Origin: Zooshikella harenae
GTDB lineage: Bacteria; Pseudomonadota; Gammaproteobacteria; Pseudomonadales; Zooshikellaceae
Direction: 5' to 3'
DNA: 43,981 nucleotides
Assembly (NCBI RefSeq): GCF_018837975.1
Contig: NZ_JAGSOY010000040.1
Coordinates: 1-43,981 of the forward strand
Program-made: the position numbers and the translations under genes
Notes under the pieces: model-generated
Databases searched by the model: none
Told to the model about the DNA's origin: nothing
Seen by the model: the letters and a program-made list of their open reading frames with translations, nothing else
Shown: piece by piece, positions 38,177 through 43,981 of the stretch
Position numbering within the stretch: the first letter of the stretch is position 1
Layout of the letters: each line of letters begins with the position of its first letter

Positions 38177-38889
38177 TAGGAACGCTCAACAACGATCGTT
38201 GTTCCACCAAATGGAGATGATGGGGGGTCGACAAACTCTTGATTAATCCAGCGAGCATCCTCAGGAAACAAGCGAACACAACCATGGCTTGCATTATAAC
38301 CAGGTACATAGGGTGAGCCATGCAATGCAAACCCACGGAAAAAGAACATGCAGTAAGGCATAGGTGCGCCACCTTTGCCTATAGGATATTTGGAAGACTT
38401 ACAACTAGAACCTAGTTTACGTTTTATCGAATAAGTTCCTGTCACCGTTCGACAAGGACGTTTTACATCCGGACACCAATCCTTGCCACCAGACAGCGGT
38501 CCCCAATGAACTAAATTACCTTCCTCATTATATGCTCCCCATGCTAATACATTTAAATTAACCACTATTAACTTTTCACCTGAGTTAGGTATTTGCGGCT
38601 TAAATGGAGAAATATCCATAACCGACAATGTGTGAAGCTCATTTGGGACAGCAAGTTTCATTCCTGGACGCAACCTTACATTCATACGATTAAATCGCTG
38701 AATCAAATCGCGCCGCGCCGAATCAGGAAAAAGGGAATGCCAACTATCGCCATGCTTTACTTTGTAACAGGTAATTGTCTCATAGCTACAAAACCGTTCT
38801 CCGTAATGTGATTTACTAGCAAATAATGGCGTAATACAAAACTGTGCTGCAATAAACACTGCCAATGAACCCACATAATTCTTATTCAT
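38176..38889 (-). CDS. L,D-transpeptidase (YkuD family)
   Basis: Periplasmic enzyme forming 3-3 peptidoglycan cross-links or attaching proteins to the wall. 237 residues with a signal peptide (ending PLFA-SKS). A short LysM-like segment follows (C-Y-K-V-K-H-G-D-S-W...L-R-P-G-M-K-L-A-V-P, about 41-82), then the YkuD domain from K-L-I-V-V-N-L-N. The active site is intact: H-G-S-P at 190 and S-H-G-C-V-R-L with catalytic Cys 204. Several extra Cys in the middle (C139, C146, C163, C180) may form disulfides. The ATG at 38887-38889 is the natural start. It is probably monocistronic. Confidence 0.92.
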   Translation of the reverse strand: MNKNYVGSLAVFIAAQFCITPLFASKSHYGERFCSYETITCYKVKHGDSWHSLFPDSARRDLIQRFNRMNVRLRPGMKLAVPNELHTLSVMDISPFKPQIPNSGEKLIVVNLNVLAWGAYNEEGNLVHWGPLSGGKDWCPDVKRPCRTVTGTYSIKRKLGSSCKSSKYPIGKGGAPMPYCMFFFRGFALHGSPYVPGYNASHGCVRLFPEDARWINQEFVDPPSSPFGGTTIVVERS

Positions 38890-38982
38890 GACAGTACACC
38901 TTTAAATACGACTAATTTTACAACTCAATAGAACTTAACTTTAATATTATAGATCATTCATTTTGTTCTTTTAGAAACAAAG

Positions 38983-40185
38983 TTATCCCTCCAATTTTTT
39001 AAACGCATTGCGATCGGGTGCTTCTTCATAAGGAATCACACGAAACAATTTTCTCACAATAAAATTCACAGAGGGCAACCGGTGACGAGCCCAGACAAAA
39101 GTAGAAGATGGTTTAGCCCCTAAACCTGTTTTAGGCTCAGATGCCGTTCTTCCAAAAGAGATTACTTGACACCCCATGCTAATCCCGTGCTCTACCACTA
39201 ACTGCAGCAGTCTAAAGTAAATGGGAAATGTTTGGTTAATTTGTGCATCAAACCCTACATAATACCCCTTAGCAATATCACCATCTTTTATTGTTGTAAC
39301 AAAGCCCACAACCTCATTATTGAGTTTAATAATCGAACAACAAAAACCTTCATCTAACGCATCAGCTAAGGCTGAAAAATAACCTTTTGGTAATGTGGCT
39401 GGCCTGACTTCTGCTCGCTCTTCCACTTGTAAATACAAACGATGAATAATAGCCTCATAAGGAGCTAAATCAACGATTCGCAGATCAGTGATATTGGCCT
39501 GTTGAAGCGTTTTTATGACTTTTTTTATTCGGTTCCGATATTTTGAGGTCAATAGCTGCAAGTATTCATCAAACGAATCACAGTTCTGAGAGAGTTGTAA
39601 CACCATATCCGGGTCCGTTTGTATCTTTCGATAACTGTAACGCTCCATAACCATAGAAGCCTCCAGCTCATTCTCATTGAAATCCTTAACTATCGCAAAA
39701 TTAACTGATCCATTTATTTTCTCACCACGACGAATCCGATACATCAGTTCCGCAGCAATACGCCACCCTTGCTCAATAGAAAGCTCATCACTAAAAGCAA
39801 GCCCATGCAAACCATTAGATACCAAATTACCACAGACTAATACACGTTCTTGATAGCGTTTAATGACTTGTTCTTTTAGTTTTTTGTCAGGTAAAACTAA
39901 TTGTTCACCTCCAATAACAGCAATTTGAAAAACAAATGCCGCGATGGGTTTTCCCTCTTGATAAGCTAGAGCATAGCGTTGTTCGGTATTCTCAGGACTA
40001 TAAGCATCTAAAACCCGTAAGTAATCGATGCTCATAAATACTGATTTATTCTTCGTTATTTCATTCCAGTCATCTTTTTTTAAAAAATTGATATTATCTG
40101 CAATAACATATTGGTACCCCAATGACGTATATCTTTCCTTATGACGTAATTTTTTATCTTTCAATAAACGAAAGGTATCCTTCAT
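38983..40185 (-). CDS. GNAT/FemAB-like acyltransferase domain protein
   Basis: About 400 residues. The frame opens at a TTG (40201-40203), but I prefer ATG 40183-40185 because GAAGGA lies 6 nt upstream. The C-terminal half has the pattern of GNAT or FemAB-type transferases: S-K-Y-R-N-R-I-K-K near 215, then E-V-V-G-F-V-T-T-I-K-D-G-D-I-A-K-G-Y-Y-V-G-F-D and P-I-Y-F-R-L-L-Q-L-V-V-E-H-G-I. It ends G-R-T-A-S-E-P-K-T-G-L-G-A-K. There is no signal peptide or membrane helix. Relatives act on amino acids, lipids or cell-surface sugars; the substrate cannot be read here. It lies between a transpeptidase gene and a secreted-protein gene. Confidence 0.75.
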   Translation of the reverse strand: MKDTFRLLKDKKLRHKERYTSLGYQYVIADNINFLKKDDWNEITKNKSVFMSIDYLRVLDAYSPENTEQRYALAYQEGKPIAAFVFQIAVIGGEQLVLPDKKLKEQVIKRYQERVLVCGNLVSNGLHGLAFSDELSIEQGWRIAAELMYRIRRGEKINGSVNFAIVKDFNENELEASMVMERYSYRKIQTDPDMVLQLSQNCDSFDEYLQLLTSKYRNRIKKVIKTLQQANITDLRIVDLAPYEAIIHRLYLQVEERAEVRPATLPKGYFSALADALDEGFCCSIIKLNNEVVGFVTTIKDGDIAKGYYVGFDAQINQTFPIYFRLLQLVVEHGISMGCQVISFGRTASEPKTGLGAKPSSTFVWARHRLPSVNFIVRKLFRVIPYEEAPDRNAFKKLEG

Positions 40186-40254
40186 ATTTTTTCCTTCTAC
40201 CAACAGTCATTATCGAAGCAGTATAAATTTTATGTTTTATCGTCAATATTATTC

Positions 40255-40289
40255 AATAAAAAAGCCGAGCATTGCTCGGCTTTTTTATT
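40255..40289 (-). terminator. strong terminator after the DUF11-repeat gene
   Basis: A perfect 16-bp stem AATAAAAAAGCCGAGC/GCTCGGCTTTTTTATT with a three-base loop, usable on both strands. It lies 11 bp past the stop codon of the DUF11-repeat gene. Confidence 0.9.
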
Positions 40290-40300
40290 TACTTAACTTA

Positions 40301-42436
40301 CTATTCCCACGAAATCGTAGCACTACTTGTTGGTTTGACTGGAGCTGATCCATCATCATCAACAACAGAGCCTTCCACAGTATTAGTATGTGGAACAGTA
40401 TTCACCTGCGCATCAAATGTACAGCTATAACTATCTCCTGGCCGCGTTGCAGGCTGCAGCTGCTGAGGCACAATACATGATGTATTTTTTATACTGCCTT
40501 GTATTTGTGTAATATCGCCAAACTTATCATCTATTAAACTATTCACTGTTAATGGCTCAGCATCAGAGTCATTTGAAATAGTCACTGTATATGTCACCAA
40601 TGCACTGCTTACAACTTTTGATAAACTAGCAGCAGGTGGTACATTGCTAATATTGACTGTTGCATCATCCATAGCAGAAACAGCTTCACCATCATCATCA
40701 ATACCTTTTGCTTCAGCAACATTAGTAACAGAGTCATGCCCATTACCACTCACAACACTGGTCACAAGACAAGTGTAACTGGCACCAGCCGCTAACGTTT
40801 GAGGCAAGCTACAGGTTCCTTGTCCATTAAGACCACCCAGTAAGTTATCAGTAAGGCTATTAATTGTTACTGAATCAACACTGGAGTCGTTCGACACAAT
40901 ATAGGTATAAGTAACCTTACCTCCTGGCTCATATACTTGATCAGGATTAGCAGTTTTCACTAACGAAATAGCTGATGGTACATTCTGTATGACCACTGTT
41001 GCAGAATCACTTGCAGCCACAGCATTACCATCATCATCACTTCCTGAAGCGGTTACGGTATCAGTCTCAGCATCACCTGCATTCCCAGTCACATGCATGG
41101 TAAAAGAACATGTATAAATCGCACCTGGTTGGATTGTTTGCGGTGTACTACAGGTACCCAAACCATTCAAATTACCATAAATATTGTCAACCAGCTCAGA
41201 TAGCGTTACAGGATCACTACTGGCACTGCTTGCGTTATTGACTGAAACAGTGAAAGTAACATTACCACCGGGTTCAATAAGCTCTGAGGGTGATACTAAT
41301 TTACTGACTACAATTTCGGGTAATTCATCAAGTAACGTAACTGTTGCACTACTTTGTCCACTTAAACTATTACCATTGTCATCTGTCCCCTGAGCAGTAA
41401 CCGTATCCGTCTCTACCATACCAGCATTACCCGCTATTAGTGCTGTAAACTGGCATGAGTAGGTATCTATTCCACCTGGGTTTCTATCATCTGATGGAAT
41501 TGTTTGAGGTGTACTACACGTGGTATTGGTAATATTATCATGGCCTGACTGGGTAATATCACCATAAATATCGTCAACTAATGAATTTAACGTCACATCA
41601 TTATTTGGATCAATACCTACATTTGTTACAGCTACTGTAAACGTAACTTCTCCACCTGGTTCTTTTAATTCTGCTGGATTAACTGTTTTATTAACTAATA
41701 ACTCAGCGGGAGGCACATCAATCGGAATATTAAACGTCTCATCACACTTACACTTAGAGGGTGAGCCAGGAAAAGCATCGGTTGGTTTAACACAAAGCTC
41801 ATTAGCACCCGCTTGTCGCCAGCTTGTACAATAAGGAAGATTTAACTTTCCATCTTTATCAGGGTCGATACATACTGCAGTTAAGGTGATTGTTGGATAA
41901 AGTGGGTTATGATCTGGCTTGTCAATATCACCACATGTGTCTTGAATACCAGAAGGATCAGTCGTGCCTGGAAATGGATCATTAGTACCATCCAAATCAA
42001 GCCATGGTGGATTAGGTTGATAAGGCAATGTCGAAATACTGCAGCGCCCACTTTGGGCCCCATCATTATTTGGATCACCATCTGAAACAAAGTAAATACC
42101 AATATCATGCCGCTCTTTTGCAGAAGCCTCCACCTTAAAGGTTGCGGTAAAAGATACGGTATCGCCCTGATACGCACAGCCATCATCCAGTATTTGTAAT
42201 TGAGGTGTGCCATCTGGGTTAGTTGCAACCCCTGCTACTCTTACATCGTTTGCAGAACATTGAACAGAAAACCCTGCCGTCTCTTCTATACAAAAAGCTT
42301 CTTCAGTATCCAATGCAAATACTGTCATTGAACTGCTGGCAACAAACAAACAACATAAAAAAATGACAGTATTTTTATCAAAGAGAGATAAGTTTGGAGT
42401 AAAAAATGGTCGTAAAAGTATGTTTTTCAAAGACAT
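40301..42436 (-). CDS. secreted protein with four DUF11-like repeats
   Basis: About 711 residues. I choose ATG 42434-42436 with AAGGAG 5 nt upstream; a GTG two codons earlier overlaps that site. A long signal peptide (to about 42, TVFA-LDT) is followed by a Cys-rich N-terminal domain (about 45-235) with D-x-D-x-D-x loops. Then four tandem Ig-like repeats of about 110 residues begin near 244, 372, 487 and 601. Each opens with V-x-K-x-x-x-P...E-P-G-G-x-V-T-x-T-V and has two Cys, in T-C-S-x-P-Q-T and Y-x-C-x-F-T, likely forming a disulfide. Repeat four has lost the E-P-G-G segment. There is no visible C-terminal membrane anchor, sorting signal or autotransporter barrel. Repeats of this type occur in surface and adhesive proteins. 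The gene is monocistronic. Confidence 0.8.
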   Translation of the reverse strand: MSLKNILLRPFFTPNLSLFDKNTVIFLCCLFVASSSMTVFALDTEEAFCIEETAGFSVQCSANDVRVAGVATNPDGTPQLQILDDGCAYQGDTVSFTATFKVEASAKERHDIGIYFVSDGDPNNDGAQSGRCSISTLPYQPNPPWLDLDGTNDPFPGTTDPSGIQDTCGDIDKPDHNPLYPTITLTAVCIDPDKDGKLNLPYCTSWRQAGANELCVKPTDAFPGSPSKCKCDETFNIPIDVPPAELLVNKTVNPAELKEPGGEVTFTVAVTNVGIDPNNDVTLNSLVDDIYGDITQSGHDNITNTTCSTPQTIPSDDRNPGGIDTYSCQFTALIAGNAGMVETDTVTAQGTDDNGNSLSGQSSATVTLLDELPEIVVSKLVSPSELIEPGGNVTFTVSVNNASSASSDPVTLSELVDNIYGNLNGLGTCSTPQTIQPGAIYTCSFTMHVTGNAGDAETDTVTASGSDDDGNAVAASDSATVVIQNVPSAISLVKTANPDQVYEPGGKVTYTYIVSNDSSVDSVTINSLTDNLLGGLNGQGTCSLPQTLAAGASYTCLVTSVVSGNGHDSVTNVAEAKGIDDDGEAVSAMDDATVNISNVPPAASLSKVVSSALVTYTVTISNDSDAEPLTVNSLIDDKFGDITQIQGSIKNTSCIVPQQLQPATRPGDSYSCTFDAQVNTVPHTNTVEGSVVDDDGSAPVKPTSSATISWE

Positions 42437-42952
42437 AACCACTCCTTGTTATGCAAAACAAGCAAATAGTGCTTGTTGTTTTTAAGACATATAAAACTTT
42501 ACAGCTTTGCAAAAAAATGAACTCTAAATAATGCTCAATGCCCGTTTATTTCTAGCACTTCTTAGCTAATAAGCAAATAACATGTAAGATATTTCCATAT
42601 ATTAAGTCATCCTTTAACTTACACTATACCAATCACCCGATTAATTGATGCCTGTTTTTTCTGAATTTTTATTGACAACAACATTCTAAAAAAATATTTC
42701 TTTTTATCGATACCCATAATGTCAGAAAAAGTATCTATTTAATAGCCCCATAACCTCCTCATACAATTTATACAAACGTTAGTTAAATTCGATATACCTT
42801 AACACTTCTAAGACAACCTATTGGGTTACAATATTTTTTTGAATATTAACCCAAAAAAAATCACTAAATTTCCGAAAGCCAAACTATTAATCAATCATAA
42901 TTACGTAGCATTTTAAAATGACTACACTATTAACTAGTAATCGTACTCATTA
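42437..42952. other. AT-rich divergent region
   Basis: About 515 bp between the minus-strand DUF11 gene and the plus-strand solute-binding gene. One bulged inverted repeat TGGGTTA...TAACCCA (42822-42828 and 42847-42853) lies about 100 bp upstream of the solute-binding gene and could be an operator or hairpin. No other feature is seen. Confidence 0.4.
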
Positions 42953-43714
42953 ATGAATAATCATATGGAACGTTTATACACAATAAAGCATTTAATTTTG
43001 ATATTACTCACTTTATTGCCAACTCAGGTTTTAGCTGCCAACAAACCAAATACCATCATTCTGTCAGTGATGGATTATCCTCCTTACCATAGCCGAAGTA
43101 TGGAACAAAATGGCCCCATTCCCCGCATTATATCTGCAGCCATCAACATTTCAGGTTATACTCTTGAACTCAAATTTGTACCATGGAACAGAGCCATTGA
43201 AGAAGCCAAATTTGGGGAAAAAGTAGATGGTATAATGGGAGTTTGGTATTCAGAGGAACGCACCCAGTATTTTTTATACTCGGATCCAGTGATGACAAAT
43301 AAATGGTCACTCATTAAAAAAAGAGGAACAACTATTGACCTAACATCAAGTGACTACAGACTTGGTACTGTAAGAGGCTACTATATTCCTGAATCAGTCA
43401 AAAAAAAGGGCTATGATATTGATCTTGTAGCTGATGATGAAAAAAATCTACAAAAACTTTTTTCAGGCAGAATTCAACTTACTCTTTTAGATGAAAACTA
43501 TCTTAACTATTTAATCAAAGTCAAACACCATCGCTATAAAAATGCCTTTACTGTTATCAATCCACCTGTAGCAATGATGACTCAATATATAGCCATTTCA
43601 AAAAAAACAACAGCACCTCAACAAAAAATCTTTATTATCAATTATGGATTAAAAAAGATAAAACTGTCAGGCACTTTTGACAAAATCATAAAACAAGATG
43701 GTATTAACAACTAA
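42953..43714 (+). CDS. periplasmic solute-binding protein, SBP_bac_3-like
   Basis: A 253-residue exported protein. The start is ATG 42953, or ATG 42965 (MERLYTIKHL); neither has a strong ribosome site. The signal peptide ends near VLA-ANK. The mature part has the family-3 binding-protein pattern: S-V-M-D-Y-P-P-Y near 40, P-W-N-R-A-I-E-E-A-K, D-G-I-M-G-V-W-Y-S-E-E-R, R-L-G-T-V-R-G-Y-Y-I, and L-F-S-G-R-I-Q-L-T-L-L-D-E-N-Y. Such proteins bind amino acids or are sensors of other systems. No ABC permease or ATPase is next to it, so it may be an orphan. It is followed by a convergent gene. Confidence 0.8.
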   Translation: MNNHMERLYTIKHLILILLTLLPTQVLAANKPNTIILSVMDYPPYHSRSMEQNGPIPRIISAAINISGYTLELKFVPWNRAIEEAKFGEKVDGIMGVWYSEERTQYFLYSDPVMTNKWSLIKKRGTTIDLTSSDYRLGTVRGYYIPESVKKKGYDIDLVADDEKNLQKLFSGRIQLTLLDENYLNYLIKVKHHRYKNAFTVINPPVAMMTQYIAISKKTTAPQQKIFIINYGLKKIKLSGTFDKIIKQDGINN

Positions 43715-43749
43715 ATTTAATACTACCTATTTGCTAATATCGCCTGCTA

Positions 43750-43981
43750 TTACGCAGTTTTTTTCATTCTGAGCATCTCTAGTTGTCGGCTACGCATTTT
43801 TCTTAATAATTCTTCAGCAGGCAAGAAATCTTTTGCCGCTGACTGCGTTAATAGACAAATAGCCTCATTACGAGCATTCTCCGCGCTAATTTTACCAATC
43901 AACATTAAACTAGCAACTGTATACATTGCTTCTGTATGCCCTTGCTTAGCCGCTTTCTGTAACCAATAAAGCCCTTCTTCA
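43750..43981 (-). CDS. Sel1-like repeat protein, 5' end beyond the window
   Basis: Only the last 77 codons are present, ending with TAA at 43750-43752. The visible part has Sel1-type helical repeats: G-L-Y-W-L-Q-K-A-A-K-Q-G-H-T-E-A-M-Y and a diverged second unit E-A-I-C-L-L-T-Q-S-A-A-K-D-F-L-P-A-E-E-L-L, then a basic C-terminal tail. Sel1 proteins are usually protein-protein adaptors, often at the envelope. The start and any signal peptide lie outside the window. Confidence 0.75.
   Translation of the reverse strand, partial: EEGLYWLQKAAKQGHTEAMYTVASLMLIGKISAENARNEAICLLTQSAAKDFLPAEELLRKMRSRQLEMLRMKKTA

Noticed and set aside
42822-42853. Terminator hairpin
   Set aside because: The arms are bulged and the only T-run is in the loop, with A8 after the hairpin on the plus strand and no T-run after it on the minus strand; it also does not follow the end of a gene.

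Overview
The window looks like chromosomal DNA of an AT-rich (roughly 40% GC by eye) marine-type gammaproteobacterium. The core block gntR - smc - zipA - ligA - SLT lipoprotein has the same neighbours as in Pseudomonas. GuaC, TatD, the complete ccmABCDEFGHI set and the RND pump are all of gammaproteobacterial type. Overall gene content suggests an Oceanospirillales member close to Zooshikella or Spartinivicinus, but that placement is an impression and was not tested. I saw no tRNA, rRNA, CRISPR array, insertion sequence or prophage.

Layout. (1) 1-2.4 kb: accessory region with a secreted protein of unknown function (607-1749) and, directly downstream, a signal-peptide ORF that shifts frame into a toxin-type deaminase domain (129-595). 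(2) 2.4-3.8 kb: guaC, whose leader of about 325 nt carries a nine-residue peptide ORF followed at once by an intrinsic terminator. (3) 3.9-5.3 kb: a DUF2167 membrane protein and a convergent hypothetical gene sharing one terminator. (4) 5.6-14.4 kb: cell-cycle and DNA-maintenance cluster on the minus strand. (5) 14.9-22.2 kb: nine-gene cytochrome c maturation operon, including a 59-codon ccmD and possibly an unlisted 40-codon first cistron. (6) 22.5-26.2 kb: trkH translationally coupled to a KdpD/KdpE-like two-component pair. (7) 26.3-32.5 kb: Dabb protein, small coiled-coil protein, TetR regulator, and a divergent RND adaptor and permease. (8) 32.6-34.9 kb: EAL-HDOD signalling protein and tatD. 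(9) 35.3-43.98 kb: envelope and secreted-protein region with a metzincin protease, a separate gene resembling the missing protease propeptide, an L,D-transpeptidase, a GNAT/FemAB-type transferase, a DUF11-repeat secreted protein, a solute-binding protein and a truncated Sel1-repeat gene.

The strongest candidate for an undescribed system is the pair at 35297-38111. The protease begins its catalytic domain immediately after the signal peptide, so it has no prodomain. The next gene encodes a membrane-anchored protein whose C-terminal half looks like the prodomain that normally precedes such proteases. This suggests an inhibitor or folding helper acting in trans. Second are the deaminase cassette at the window start and the guaC leader.

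All domain calls rest on reading motifs by eye; no database search was possible.
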